A stretch of 64,000 nucleotides of DNA from JBAZDC01 sp041654595 (GTDB taxonomy: Bacteria > Pseudomonadota > Gammaproteobacteria > Burkholderiales > Burkholderiaceae_B), in assembly GCA_964551305.1 (NCBI GenBank), contig CAZKBT010000005.1:1-64000 (forward strand), read 5' to 3'. This document shows positions 35,216-45,680 of this stretch, one piece after another; the stretch's first letter is position 1, and every line of letters starts with the position of its first letter. A program made the translations under genes and the position numbers. A model generated the notes under the pieces. The model was not told the origin of the DNA and did no database searches. It worked only from the letters and a program-made list of their open reading frames with translations.

Positions 35216-35731
35216 ATGGCCCACCGAACCGTTCACGGCGTGATGGAGAAAATAGCCAACGGCGGCGCGGTGCTGGCCGCCGCCGGCGTCGTGCTGAGCA
35301 CGTTTCTGGTGCTGGCCGAAGTCGTCGCCCGTAGCGCTTTTCACACGTCGACGCTCATAAGCGTGGAATTCTCCAGCTATTTGCTGATCGTCGTCACCTT
35401 CCTCGGCTTGGCGTACACGCAGAAGTCCGGGCAAATGATACACGTCGACGTGCTCTTCGGCGCATTGTCTCCGCGCAAGCGGGCCTGGGCCGATGCGCTC
35501 AGGCATACCGTGATGCTGGTGTATGCCGGCATCGCCCTGCGCTACGTGGGCGAGTTCACATGGCGCTCGTATTCGCTGGATCAAGTGTCGTCGACGCTGT
35601 TGCGCACGCCACAGTACATCCCGCAGCTATTCATGGTGATTGGATTGGCTCTGCTGACCGCGGAGCTCGTGCGCGGCACGCTCGCCGCATGGCGACGGGC
35701 TTTCCGTCCTGAAGAACAAAAAGGACAGTAG
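35216..35731 (+). CDS. TRAP transporter small permease (DctQ-type)
   Basis: A 171-residue protein with four predicted membrane helices and the DctQ pattern (FLGLAYTQKSGQMIHVDVLFGALSPRKRAWADAL). It is the small integral-membrane subunit of the importer, between the receptor and the large permease gene. Confidence 0.92.
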   Translation: MAHRTVHGVMEKIANGGAVLAAAGVVLSTFLVLAEVVARSAFHTSTLISVEFSSYLLIVVTFLGLAYTQKSGQMIHVDVLFGALSPRKRAWADALRHTVMLVYAGIALRYVGEFTWRSYSLDQVSSTLLRTPQYIPQLFMVIGLALLTAELVRGTLAAWRRAFRPEEQKGQ

Positions 35732-35736
35732 ACATC

Positions 35737-37032
35737 ATGGACCTGTTTACCACGCTGGGCGTGTTCGTCGGAACACTTACCGTACTGCTATTGCTGGGCA
35801 CGTGGATGCCCGCCGCTCTGGGAATGAGCGGCATCACTTTGCTGCTCGTCAACGGCGACGCGCGCATGCTCGAATCCATAGGCTCGGTGTTCTGGAACCA
35901 GGGCAGCAGCTTCGTGCTGCTGGCCATTCCCTTGTTCATCTTCATGGGAGAGATCGTCCTTGCCAGCGGCGTCAGCAGCCGGTTCTATCGATCGATCACA
36001 CCGTGGGCGCGCTTCCTGCCCGGGCAGCTTTACAACAGCAACATCATAGCCAGTGCCCTGTTTTCGTCCGTATGCGGCTCCAGCGTCGCCACGGCGGCCG
36101 CGGTGGGCACGGTCGCGATACCCGAGCTGCGCAAGGCGGGCTACGCCGATCGGCTGACTTTCGGAACGCTGGCCGTGGGCGGGACGCTGGGCATATTGAT
36201 ACCGCCGAGTTCCGCCATGATCATCTACGGCAGCATGGTCAATGAAAACATCGCGAAGCTGTTCATCGCAGGCATACTTCCGGGGCTGGTGATCGTTGGC
36301 CTGTGCATCGCCTATATCATCATCATTACCTCTTTTAACCGTCGCATGGCGCCCGCGGATACCAGGTTTCCGACCTTGGGCGAACTGGCTCGCTCGGTTC
36401 CCGGCGCATTGCCGCTGGTGTTCCTGATGCTGGCGGTTATCGGCAGCCTTTACACAGGCTTCGTGACTCCGACGGAGGCGGCGGCGGTGGGCGTTCTGGG
36501 CGCGCTGGCCGTGGCGGGCGTCTTCAGGTCATTGAACTGGAGCATGTTGAAGAATGCGTTGGAAGCCACGGTGGCGTCGACCTGCATGCTCATGTTCATT
36601 ATCTTGAGCGCGCAGATCATCGCCTTTGCTTTCGCTCGGCTCGGCGTCACCCGGGAATTGACGGATTTCATCGTGCATCAAAGCGTATCGCCTTGGACGA
36701 TGCTCCTGATCGTCGTGGTCCTGTACCTGGTGCTGGGTTGCTTTCTCGACGCCATTTCGATGATGGTCATGACCCTGCCCTTGATCTATCCAGTCATGAT
36801 GGAGCTGGGCTTCGATTCGGTGTGGCTGGGCGTGGTGCTGGTCTTGCTGATGGAGATTGGCCTGATCACGCCGCCCGTGGGGTTGAATTTGTTCGTATTG
36901 CAGCGGGTGGGCGGCAAGCCGCTGAGGGAAGTCGCGCTTGGCTCGCTGCCATTTGTCGGCGTACTGCTGCTGGGAGTCTTGCTGCTGGCGATCTGGCCCG
37001 AGATCGCCTTGTGGCTGCCGAATAAATTGTAG
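35737..37032 (+). CDS. TRAP transporter large permease (DctM-type)
   Basis: A 431-residue polytopic subunit carrying the sodium-coupled transport path. Signatures are LFIFMGEIVLASGVSSRFYR, SSVCGSSVATAAAVGTVAIPELRKAGY, GTLGILIPPSSAMIIYG and CFLDAISMMVMTLPLIYPV, with EIGLITPPVGLNLFV near the end. It is the last gene of the cupin-aldolase-TRAP operon and converges on znuA. Confidence 0.94.
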   Translation: MDLFTTLGVFVGTLTVLLLLGTWMPAALGMSGITLLLVNGDARMLESIGSVFWNQGSSFVLLAIPLFIFMGEIVLASGVSSRFYRSITPWARFLPGQLYNSNIIASALFSSVCGSSVATAAAVGTVAIPELRKAGYADRLTFGTLAVGGTLGILIPPSSAMIIYGSMVNENIAKLFIAGILPGLVIVGLCIAYIIIITSFNRRMAPADTRFPTLGELARSVPGALPLVFLMLAVIGSLYTGFVTPTEAAAVGVLGALAVAGVFRSLNWSMLKNALEATVASTCMLMFIILSAQIIAFAFARLGVTRELTDFIVHQSVSPWTMLLIVVVLYLVLGCFLDAISMMVMTLPLIYPVMMELGFDSVWLGVVLVLLMEIGLITPPVGLNLFVLQRVGGKPLREVALGSLPFVGVLLLGVLLLAIWPEIALWLPNKL

Positions 37033-37049
37033 AAGGATCGGTTTCGCGG

Positions 37050-37079
37050 CGCGGGCGGCGCGATCGCTCGCCGCCCGCG
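37050..37079. terminator. hairpin between convergent dctM-like and znuA genes
   Basis: An 11-bp perfect GC-rich stem (CGCGGGCGGCG at 37050-37060 with its complement at 37069-37079) has an 8-base loop. It lies in the 68-base gap between two converging genes, so it can serve both strands. There is no T run on either side, so its strength as an intrinsic terminator is doubtful. Confidence 0.5.
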
Positions 37080-37100
37080 GGAGACCGGGCGATACGGGGC

Positions 37101-38321
37101 TCAGCGCTTCAGGACGGCATCCCGTATCGTCATTACATTGTGCCTCATCATGTCGATGTACGTCGCCGCCGGTCCGTCCTTTGCCGACAGCGCATCGGAA
37201 TAAAGCTTGCCGCCGATTCTCATGCCGGTTTCGTTGGCGATCTGCTGGATCAGGCGGGAGTTGCTGATGTTCTCCAGGAAGAGGGCGGAGGCTTTTTGTT
37301 CCTTGACTTGCCGCACCAGGGCGGCGATCCCCGCCGCGGACGTTTCAGAGTCGGTGCTCAAGCCCTGCGGCGCCAGAAAGCGCAAGCCGTACTCACTTCC
37401 CAAATAGCCGAACGCGTCATGCGAGGTGATGACGGTGCGCTGCTGCTGCGGTATCTGCGCCACGGCTTTTTTCATTTCCTCATCCAGCGCGTCGAGTTTT
37501 TCCACGTACGATTCGGCATTGGCGCGGTAGCTGGGGCAGGAAGCCGCGTCGGCGGCGCAGAAAGCTTGCGCGATGTTGTTCACGTAGATCTTGGCATTTT
37601 GCACCGATTGCCAGGCATGTGGATCGTATTCGCCGTGATGATGGTGGTGCCCGCCGGCATGCGACGATTCCGGGCTTTGGCCATGGACGTGCTCTTGGCC
37701 GTGTTCGTGGTCGTGGTCGTGGCTATGTTCGTGGTCATGATCCTGGCCGTGGTCGTGGCCGTGGTCGTGGCCGTGGTCGTGGCCGTGGTCGTGGCCGTGG
37801 CTATGTTCGTGGTCGCGATCCTGGCCGCGGTTCCGTCCCGAGTCATGATCATTCTCTTGGCTATGCGCATGATTGTGGCCGGCGTCCTGATCGTGTCCAT
37901 GGTCATGCCCGTGGTCATGAGCGTGATCGTCTCCGTGCCCGTGACTTGCTTCGCCGCCTTGGTCTTCTTCGGCATTGCGTAGCAGCCGAGAGCCTTTGGC
38001 GGCTTCCACGACTGTGGCCGTCGTGCCGCTCGCCTGAACCAGACGCTGGAGAAAGCCCTCGAGCTGCAAACCGTTGGACAATATCAGATCCGCCTCCTTG
38101 ATCGCTATGGCGTCGGCGGGGCGGGGTTCGTAGGCATGAGTGTCGCCGTCGGGGCCGACCAGCGTGGTCAAGGCGATGTGGTCGCCTCCGACGATACGGG
38201 CGAAGTCGCCGATGATGGAAAACGTCGATACCACTTTCAGGTCCCCGGCACTTGCCTGTGTCGATGCCAGGCAAGCCAGCGCGGCCGCGCCGGCGGCAAA
38301 AACTTTCTTCACTTCATGCAT
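37101..38321 (-). CDS. znuA: zinc ABC transporter substrate-binding protein with long His-rich loop
   Basis: A 406-residue periplasmic cluster A-I metal-binding protein of the ZnuA type. After the signal peptide (MHEVKKVFAAGAAALACLASTQASA) come DLKVVSTFSIIGDFARIVGG and the zinc-site pieces GPDGDTHAYEP, YDPHAW and TSHDAFGYLGSEYGL. Between them is an unusually long acidic His loop of about 110 residues (HGHD/HDHE repeats), thought in this family to gather zinc. I chose the ATG at 38321, preceded by aaggag; upstream ATG codons would spoil the signal peptide. No ZnuB or ZnuC lies in the window. It is divergent from the receptor gene. Confidence 0.92.
   Translation of the reverse strand: MHEVKKVFAAGAAALACLASTQASAGDLKVVSTFSIIGDFARIVGGDHIALTTLVGPDGDTHAYEPRPADAIAIKEADLILSNGLQLEGFLQRLVQASGTTATVVEAAKGSRLLRNAEEDQGGEASHGHGDDHAHDHGHDHGHDQDAGHNHAHSQENDHDSGRNRGQDRDHEHSHGHDHGHDHGHDHGHDHGQDHDHEHSHDHDHEHGQEHVHGQSPESSHAGGHHHHHGEYDPHAWQSVQNAKIYVNNIAQAFCAADAASCPSYRANAESYVEKLDALDEEMKKAVAQIPQQQRTVITSHDAFGYLGSEYGLRFLAPQGLSTDSETSAAGIAALVRQVKEQKASALFLENISNSRLIQQIANETGMRIGGKLYSDALSAKDGPAATYIDMMRHNVMTIRDAVLKR
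37745..37792 (+). repeat. 12-bp tandem repeat inside znuA
   Basis: Four perfect copies of GGCCGTGGTCGT in tandem, with imperfect copies on both sides across about 37680-37960. On the coding (minus) strand each unit encodes His-Asp-His-Gly. Such repeats can gain or lose units by slippage without breaking the frame, so loop length may vary between strains. Confidence 0.85.
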
Positions 38322-38384
38322 AAAAACTCCTTCCTTCGGATGGTGTGGCGACATTTTCCACTCTTTCGTTCACGTTCATAAGTC

Positions 38385-38402
38385 GATATGTTATAACATA
38401 TC
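38385..38402. promoter_or_regulatory. putative Zur box between znuA and the receptor gene
   Basis: GATATGTTATAACATATC is a perfect 18-bp palindrome in the divergent region, 63 bases from the znuA start and 89 from the receptor start. It matches the ATGTTATA-type boxes of the zinc regulator Zur in proteobacteria. Both genes would be switched on together when zinc is scarce. Confidence 0.75.
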
Positions 38403-38491
38403 ATTAAGTTTAAAAAACATGGCTTCATGTTTCGTCCCCGAGCGTCTCTCCACGTTCTTCACTTTTTGTCCTTACCTTTGCAGGAGTCTCC

Positions 38492-40546
38492 ATGCGTTCC
38501 ACCCCTTGCCCATTGCCATTGGCCTTGATGATGGCGTTCGCCCCGGTTGTGCAGGCCCAGAGCGCGGCGGCCCCGCCGGTGGAAAGCCTGTCGCCCGTCA
38601 TCGTGACCGCCAACCCGCTTGCGCTGGATAGCGACAGCCTGGCGACGCCGGCCAGCGTATTGCAGGGAGAGCGCCTGACGCTATCGCGGCGCGGCACGCT
38701 GGGGGAACTGTTGGAAGGCGAGCGCGGCGTGCAAGCCGACACTTTCGGCGGGGGCGCCAGCCGTCCCGTCATCCGCGGGCAGACGGCGCCCCGTGTCAAA
38801 GTGCTGAGCGACGGATCGGAAGTCGTGGACGCGTCCGGCGTTTCGCCCGACCATGTGGTGACAGTAGATACATTGTTAGCGCGTCGCGTCGAAGTCCTGC
38901 GCGGGCCTTCCGCGTTGTTGTACGGCGGCGGCGCCATAGGCGGCGTGGTGAACGTGCTGGACGACAAGATTCCCACCGAAGTGCCGGAGAACGGAATGAG
39001 CGGCTCGGTCGAATTATTCGGTTCGACGGCGGCCAAGGAACGCGCGGGCGCCGTGGGCTTGACCGTGGGCGAAGGCAATATCGCTCTGCGTGTGGAAGGC
39101 GCTCGGCGCCGCGCCGATGACTATCGCGTGGCGGACTGGACCGAGAGCAGGGTACCCAATTCCAATGCCGAAAGCACCACGGGCAGCGTCGGCTTGTCTT
39201 TCGTGGGCAGCCGCGGCTATATCGGCGCGGCCTACTCGTACCGGGAGGACGATTACGGCCTGCCTGGTCACAGCCATGAATACGAGGACTGCCACCCCCA
39301 TGGCTCGTCGCTGCATTGCGGAGGCCACGATCACGGCCACGATCATGATCACGGCCATGACCATGATCATGAGCATGGCGAGCATGCGGCCACCGCGCAT
39401 CTGCGCAGCAGCAGGCTGGACGTCCGCGGCGAATTGCGCGATCCTTTCGCGGGCTTCGCCAATCTCCGGTTTCGCGGCGGCTATACCGACTATCGGCACG
39501 ACGAACGGGACGACGGCGAACTGGGCACGACATTCACCAATCGTGGCTACGACGGCCGGCTGGAGCTGCGCCATCGGCCGCTGGGCGGATGGGACGGCGT
39601 GATAGGCTTGCAGGCATCGCGCTACGATTTCGCTTCGTTCGGCGGCAGCGAAAGCTTTATTCCCAAGACGCGGACGAATTCGACGGGTTTGTTCGTATTG
39701 GAAAACTACCAGTGGAACGATTGGCGCTTCGAGCTCGGTGCGCGCCACGAATGGCAATCCGTTACGCCGCAGGAAGGCGGGCAGCCCGATTATGACGGCA
39801 GCGCGACGTCGCTATCGGCGGGAACGACCTGGAACTTCGTACCGGGCTATGCGGCCACGCTTTCCATATCTCGCTCGCAACGCATGCCCAACGCGCAGGA
39901 GCTTTACGCCAAAGGCGTGCACTTCGCCACGTTGACGTATGAGAAGGGAAATCCCGACCTGGGCAAGGAAACGGCGCGCACCGTGGACCTGGGCTTGCGC
40001 AAGACGGACGGCGATTTCCGTTTCGGCGTGAACCTTTTCCTCAGCCGCATCGACGGCTACATCTACGGCAACACATTGGACCGGCATGAGGACATCCGGC
40101 TGATCGAATACACGCAAGGCGATGCTTCTTTCGCCGGCCTGGAAGCCGAAGCCTCGTACCGCTTTTCGCCCCATGTTTCTGTGGCCGTCTTCGGAGACTA
40201 CGTTCGCGGCAAGCTGCGCGACGGAGGCGGAAACCTTCCCCGCATACCATCGGCGCGGGTCGGAGCGCGGGCCAACCTGACCTGGGATCGCTGGGGCGGC
40301 TTCCTGGAATACACGCAAGTCCTGCGCCAGAATCGCATCGCCGATTACGAGGAGTCCACGTCCGGCTATGGACTGTTGGGCGCCGGGGTGTCGTACAAAG
40401 GCACGATGGCCGGCACCGATTACCTCCTCTATCTGAAGGGCAGCAACTTGCTTAACAAGCTTGGCTACAATCATGCTTCATTCATTTCCCGGGCCGCGCC
40501 CATCCAGGGACGCAGCATCATGGCCGGAGTAAGGGTCGAGTTCTAG
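38492..40546 (+). CDS. znuD: TonB-dependent zinc receptor (ZnuD-like)
   Basis: A 684-residue outer-membrane TonB-dependent receptor. It has a signal peptide (ending VVQAQSAA), a plug domain with GERGVQADTFGGGASRPVIRGQTAPRVKVLSDG and VEVLRGPSALLYGGGAIGGVVNV, and a beta barrel ending in Phe (GVRVEF). A His/Asp-rich extracellular loop (CHPHGSSLHCGGHDHGHDHDHGH and on, about residues 262-305) is the zinc-capture feature of ZnuD. It shares a Zur-like box with znuA. The ribosome site aggag lies 7 bases before the ATG. Confidence 0.9.
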   Translation: MRSTPCPLPLALMMAFAPVVQAQSAAAPPVESLSPVIVTANPLALDSDSLATPASVLQGERLTLSRRGTLGELLEGERGVQADTFGGGASRPVIRGQTAPRVKVLSDGSEVVDASGVSPDHVVTVDTLLARRVEVLRGPSALLYGGGAIGGVVNVLDDKIPTEVPENGMSGSVELFGSTAAKERAGAVGLTVGEGNIALRVEGARRRADDYRVADWTESRVPNSNAESTTGSVGLSFVGSRGYIGAAYSYREDDYGLPGHSHEYEDCHPHGSSLHCGGHDHGHDHDHGHDHDHEHGEHAATAHLRSSRLDVRGELRDPFAGFANLRFRGGYTDYRHDERDDGELGTTFTNRGYDGRLELRHRPLGGWDGVIGLQASRYDFASFGGSESFIPKTRTNSTGLFVLENYQWNDWRFELGARHEWQSVTPQEGGQPDYDGSATSLSAGTTWNFVPGYAATLSISRSQRMPNAQELYAKGVHFATLTYEKGNPDLGKETARTVDLGLRKTDGDFRFGVNLFLSRIDGYIYGNTLDRHEDIRLIEYTQGDASFAGLEAEASYRFSPHVSVAVFGDYVRGKLRDGGGNLPRIPSARVGARANLTWDRWGGFLEYTQVLRQNRIADYEESTSGYGLLGAGVSYKGTMAGTDYLLYLKGSNLLNKLGYNHASFISRAAPIQGRSIMAGVRVEF

Positions 40547-40547
40547 C

Positions 40548-41316
40548 ATGAGCAATAGCGCAGTCGATTCCATGTATGGCGTGGTCCAGCGTATGCATGG
40601 ACCGTTGCCTTGGGGCGGCGTGCTGGATGCGGGCACGGGCCGCGGCTCCATGTCATGGCTGTTGAGCCTGGATACCGCGCGCTGGACCGCCGTCACCGGC
40701 GCGCAGAGCATGGCGGACCAGGTCCGGCGCCAGATCGACGGACGCATGCGCGCGCAGGATCGCCTGGTGGTGGGCAACTGGATGGATCCCGACCTGCTGG
40801 CGGACGAGACGTACGACACGGTGCTGGCCGATTATCTGGTCGGCGCCATAGAAGGGTTTGCGCCGTATTGGCAGGATCGCATCTTTGCTCGCTTGCGTCC
40901 CCTTGGTCGCGCGCAGGCTCTATGTGATCGGCCTGGAGCCGTACGTGCCCTATCTGCCGGCGGATGCGGCCGGACGCATCGTGTCCGAAATAGGGCGGCT
41001 GCGCGACGCCTGCCTGTTGCTCGCGGGCGAGCGGCCCTATCGCGAATATCCCATGGACTGGGTCTTGAGGCAGCTGCGAGCGGCGGGGTTCCGGCCGCTG
41101 GATACGCAGCGCTTCGCCATCCGCTATGGGGAACGCTTCGTCAACGGCCAGCTGGATATGTGCGCCCAGCGCTTGTTACGCTTGAAAGACCGTGCGTTGG
41201 CGCTCGCCATGACGGAGCACGTGGCGCAACTCAGGGAACGCGCGCTGGCCATGGTGGCGGCGGAGGGCGGGCTGCGTCACGGACATGACTACGTCATTGC
41301 GGCGGAGCCTGTGTAA
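40548..41316 (+). pseudogene. frameshifted SAM-dependent methyltransferase
   Basis: A class I SAM-methyltransferase-like gene split over two frames. The first part, from the ATG at 40548, has GGVLDAGTGRGS (SAM motif I) and runs to about FARLRP near 40900. The matching continuation, RRLYVIGLEPYVPYLPADAAGRIV to AAEPV, is in the next frame from about 40905 to 41316. One base gained or lost near the cccc at about 40901 would restore about 255 residues. It may be a real mutation or a sequencing error. It starts 1 base after znuD, so it is co-transcribed. Confidence 0.7.
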
Positions 41317-41521
41317 GCGCCTGTCATGTCGCCGTGTTGATCGCTCGCGACAATCATGCCGTTGCTGAAAGTTGGTTTGCCGGTCCAAGGAACGCGGTAT
41401 TATCCCCAAGGCAGCCGGATACGGCTTGCAGAGCAGCCGCTTCGCGCCGGCCATCGCGGCCAGGATGAAGCATGGCCCGATCCGCCCCTTGGCAAGGGCA
41501 TAATCAACCGGCACGATTTGC

Positions 41522-42732
41522 ATGACAGACGACAATTCCGCAGCGAGCTCTTCCTTCATACTCCCTGAAAGGGTACAGCGCGGGAATATTTGGCGGCTCT
41601 CCATCGCCCAGGCGTTGGCGGGCGCGAACTCGGTGGTGGTATACGCCACGGCGTCCATCGTCGGTGACAAGCTGGCGCCGTCGCCCATGTTGGCGACGCT
41701 GCCCATTTCCATCTTCGTGGTGGGGATGGCCGCCTGCATCCTGCCCGTGGGCGCCATCACCCGCCGCCATGGCCGGCGCGCCGCCTTTCTGGCGGGCACC
41801 GGCGCGGGCGTGCTTGCCGGTTTATTGGCCATGCTCGCGGTCATCGCGGGCTCGTTCTGGCTGCTCTGCCTGGCGACGTTCTTTGGCGGAAGCTATGCCG
41901 CCGTGGTGCTGTCCTTCCGTTTCGCCGCCGCCGACGGCGTGGAACCGAAACGGCGCGCTCGCGCGCTGTCGCTCGTCATGGCGGGGGGCGTCGCCGCGGG
42001 TGTCGTGGGACCGCAGCTGGTAACGTTGACGATGCATCTGTGGCCTCCGCATATGTTTACCGCCACCTTCCTGATGCAAGCGGCCGTCGCGGCCGTGTCG
42101 GCGTTCGTTTTGCTGGGGGTGCGCCTGCCCATGCCCACCGCGGAGGAAGTCGCGGGCGGGCGGCCGTTGGCCGAGATCGTGCGCCAGCCGCGCTTCGTCG
42201 CCGCCGCCATCGCCGGCGCTGTATCTTATACGCTGATGAATTTCCTGATGACGGCCGCGCCGTTGGCCATGCACATGCACGGCCATGCGCAGGAAGCGGC
42301 CAATCTGGGCCTGCAATGGCACGTCATCGCCATGTTCGGGCCGAGCTTCTTTACCGGCAACCTGATTACCCGCTACGGCGCGGGACGCATCGCGGCTCTG
42401 GGATTGGTGTTGATCGGCCTGTCCGCGGTCGTCGGCCTGGGCGGCCCGGACATCGCCCATTTCTGGGGCACCCTGATCCTGCTCGGCGTGGGTTGGAACT
42501 TCGGCTTTTTGGGCGCATCCGCCCTGGTCCTGGAATGCCATAGGCCCGAAGAGAAAGCGCGCGTGCAGTCGTTCAACGATTTCATCGTGTTCGGATTGAT
42601 GGCGATCGGGTCGTTTTCTTCCGGCGGCCTGTTGTCGGCTTATGGATGGAACGTGGTGCTGTGGGGATCCTTCCTGCCGTTGGCCTTGGCGGTGGCGGCC
42701 TTGTTCGCGGCGATGCAAAGAGGCCGTGCGCC

Positions 42733-42736
<4 letters not shown>
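41522..42736 (+). CDS. MFS transporter
   Basis: A 404-residue major-facilitator transporter with about 12 membrane helices. The loop motif after helix 2 reads AITRRHGRRAAFL. Residues around SYTLMNFLMTAAPLAMHMHGHAQ and the RPEEKARVQSFNDF loop resemble YybF/BacE-like MFS efflux proteins. The substrate is unknown. The 205 bases before it hold only a weak promoter-like pair (TTGCCG, TATTAT about 15 bases apart) and no other feature I can support. Its stop overlaps the converging hydratase stop by 3-4 bases. Confidence 0.88.
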
Positions 42737-43467
<731 letters not shown>

Positions 43468-43537
43468 ATTCTTACTCCTGTGCACTGGGGCGATGATCGA
43501 ATTCGTGGAGCCGTCCCCCTCGGGGGACGAGGCAGTA

Positions 43538-45655
43538 TCAGGACCCGGCCGGCAGCGCGCGCCCGTCCACCGCGCAGCATCCCTGGCCGTCGGGCAGCAC
43601 CAGCAAGGGATTGACGTCCAGTTCCCGCAAGGCGTCGCGCAGATCGTCTCCCAGCCAGCTCAGGCGGACCATGGCCTGCGCGACGGCGTCGACGTCCAAA
43701 GCGGGGCCGCCGCGAACGCCGTTGAACATGGGGGCGATCTTCAGCCGCATCAGCAGGCTTCTTGCGGTCTGCATGGACATCGGGCAAGGCGCGAACAGCA
43801 CGTCGCGCAGCATTTCCGCAAGTACGCCCCCGGCGCCCACGGCCAGGTTCATCCCGAATTGCGCGTCCTTTTGCAGGCCGAGCAACAGCTCGAGCTCGCC
43901 GGATACGAATTCTTGAACCAGAAAACCCTCTATCCTGGCGTCGGGCATTTTTTCGCGGATCCGCGCCGACATGGCCAGGGCCGCCTGCCGAACGGCGTCG
44001 GCGTCCTCCAGGCGCAAGGCGACGCCGCCGACCTCGGTTTTATGGCTGATGTCGCGGCTGATCACTTTGACGACATAAGGCGCGCGAAGCGTATTCGCGA
44101 CGGCCGCGGCGTCGTCGGACGTGGCTGCCGCACGTCCTTCGTTGACGCGAATGCCGTAATGGCGCAGCAGGCTTTTGACCTCGTCTTCATTCAGATGACC
44201 GGCGTCGGGCAGAGCGGGCGCGGTCAGGCCTTCGGGCCGAACGGGCGCGCTTTCACGAACGCGGTGCGTCCATGCGTGCCAGGCTTGGATGGCGCGCATC
44301 GCCACGTCGAGCGAATTCGTATAAGGAATGCCGGCATCGCGGATATGCTCGCGCGCGCCGTCGGCGTAAGCGCCCGGCAGGACGACGGTCAGGATGGGCT
44401 TGGCCGTCGTCCGCGCGGCGTTTCCGATCATCTTTCCGACCTCGGTCAGAACGGGCGCATTGGTGAGCACGGAGAACACCAGGTCGACCTGGGTGTCGTC
44501 GAGCGCGGCCCGGTGCATCTTTTCGACGTAGCTCATCGCCGCGCCGTCGTTCGCCGCGCCGATGTCGACGGGGTTGCGCACCGGCCCGTCGAAGAACTCG
44601 GAGAGCGTCGACACCGTTTGCGCGGAGAACGTGGCGAGCGGCACGTCTATGTCCGTGAGCCGGTCGGCCGCGATCGTGCAGCCTCCGCCCGAAGGAGACA
44701 GGACGGCCGCCGAGCCGACCCGCAGATCGGGCCAATTGGCCCAGCCGCAGGCGGCCACTAGCATCGCCTCGAAATCGTCGATCTGGATGATGCCGTATCT
44801 TCTGCATATCCCGTCCAGGATGGCCTGGTTCGACGCCAGGCTGGCGGTATGGGAATAGGCCGTGGCGGCCCCGGCGTCCGTTCGCCCGGACTTGAGCAGC
44901 AGCCAGGGCTTGCCGGCCTGGCACGCGCGCGCGGCGGTACGCAGAAAAAGATCGGGGCGCTTGATGCCTTCGACGTACGTGCAGATCACGCGAGTGGCCG
45001 GGTCGTCGATCATGAAATCGACGAAATCGCAGAGATCCAGGTCCGCTTGGTTGCCCACGGAAATGCAGTGCGAGAAGCCGATGTTCTGGCTGCTGCCGCG
45101 ATCGATCATCGTGCCCATCACGGCTCCGCTTTGGCTGGCCAGGCCGATGCTCCCGCTCAAGGCGGGGCGGTCGACCAGCGAAACCGTGGTTGCCAAGGAA
45201 AAGCGGTTTGCCGGGCTGACGATCCCGATGCAGTTCGGACCTATGATCCGGACATTTTTCTTGCGGGCCGCTTCGAGCATCTGCTGCTCGAAGCGGGCGC
45301 CGTCCTCGCCCGCTTCGGAGAAGCCGGACGTGACGACAATGACTCCTTTCACGCCGATGTTGCCGCAATGGGAAATCGCCTGGACGATGTGGTCGCGGGG
45401 AATGGCGAGTATCACCAGGTCCGGTGGGTGGGGCAGATCGGGAATGGAAGGATATGCCTTGTATCCCAGAACGGTTTCGCGCGCGGGATTGATCGGAAGG
45501 ATCCCGCCCTGATATCCCTGGTTCTTCAGCACGTGGAGAATGCGGCCGCCGAACTTGCGGCTGTCTTCCGAGGCGCCGACGATCGCCACCGACGCGGGAT
45601 TCATGAGTTCGGCGACGCTTGCCGGTCCGCCGCGTATTATTTTGGTCATTCGCAT
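43538..45655 (-). CDS. NDP-forming acyl-CoA synthetase (fused alpha/beta subunits)
   Basis: A 705-residue enzyme of the acetate-CoA ligase (ADP-forming)/Pat family without the acetyltransferase domain. The N-terminal CoA-binding domain reads VAIVGASEDSRKFGGRILHVLKNQGYQGGILPINP. The ligase region has IGPNCIGIVSP and SQSGAVMGTMID, with the phosphorylated His region YSHTASLASNQAILDG. The C-terminal ATP-grasp part begins at about residue 500 (YVVKVISRDISHKTEVGGVALRL). It interconverts a carboxylate and its CoA ester with ATP. The downstream hydratase suggests a short-chain or aromatic acid pathway. Confidence 0.9.
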   Translation of the reverse strand: MRMTKIIRGGPASVAELMNPASVAIVGASEDSRKFGGRILHVLKNQGYQGGILPINPARETVLGYKAYPSIPDLPHPPDLVILAIPRDHIVQAISHCGNIGVKGVIVVTSGFSEAGEDGARFEQQMLEAARKKNVRIIGPNCIGIVSPANRFSLATTVSLVDRPALSGSIGLASQSGAVMGTMIDRGSSQNIGFSHCISVGNQADLDLCDFVDFMIDDPATRVICTYVEGIKRPDLFLRTAARACQAGKPWLLLKSGRTDAGAATAYSHTASLASNQAILDGICRRYGIIQIDDFEAMLVAACGWANWPDLRVGSAAVLSPSGGGCTIAADRLTDIDVPLATFSAQTVSTLSEFFDGPVRNPVDIGAANDGAAMSYVEKMHRAALDDTQVDLVFSVLTNAPVLTEVGKMIGNAARTTAKPILTVVLPGAYADGAREHIRDAGIPYTNSLDVAMRAIQAWHAWTHRVRESAPVRPEGLTAPALPDAGHLNEDEVKSLLRHYGIRVNEGRAAATSDDAAAVANTLRAPYVVKVISRDISHKTEVGGVALRLEDADAVRQAALAMSARIREKMPDARIEGFLVQEFVSGELELLLGLQKDAQFGMNLAVGAGGVLAEMLRDVLFAPCPMSMQTARSLLMRLKIAPMFNGVRGGPALDVDAVAQAMVRLSWLGDDLRDALRELDVNPLLVLPDGQGCCAVDGRALPAGS

Positions 45656-45680
45656 GCGCCTCGTTCAGTCGAATTCACCG

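Noticed and set aside
37680..37960. Short tandem repeats that could suggest a CRISPR or minisatellite.
   Set aside because: The units are 12 bp without spacers, stay in frame and encode the His/Asp-rich loop of ZnuA.
37140..37982. A long plus-strand frame opposite the ZnuA His-rich loop encoding Val-rich hydrophobic sequence.
   Set aside because: It is the complement of His/Asp codons in the repeat; no ribosome site or family match.
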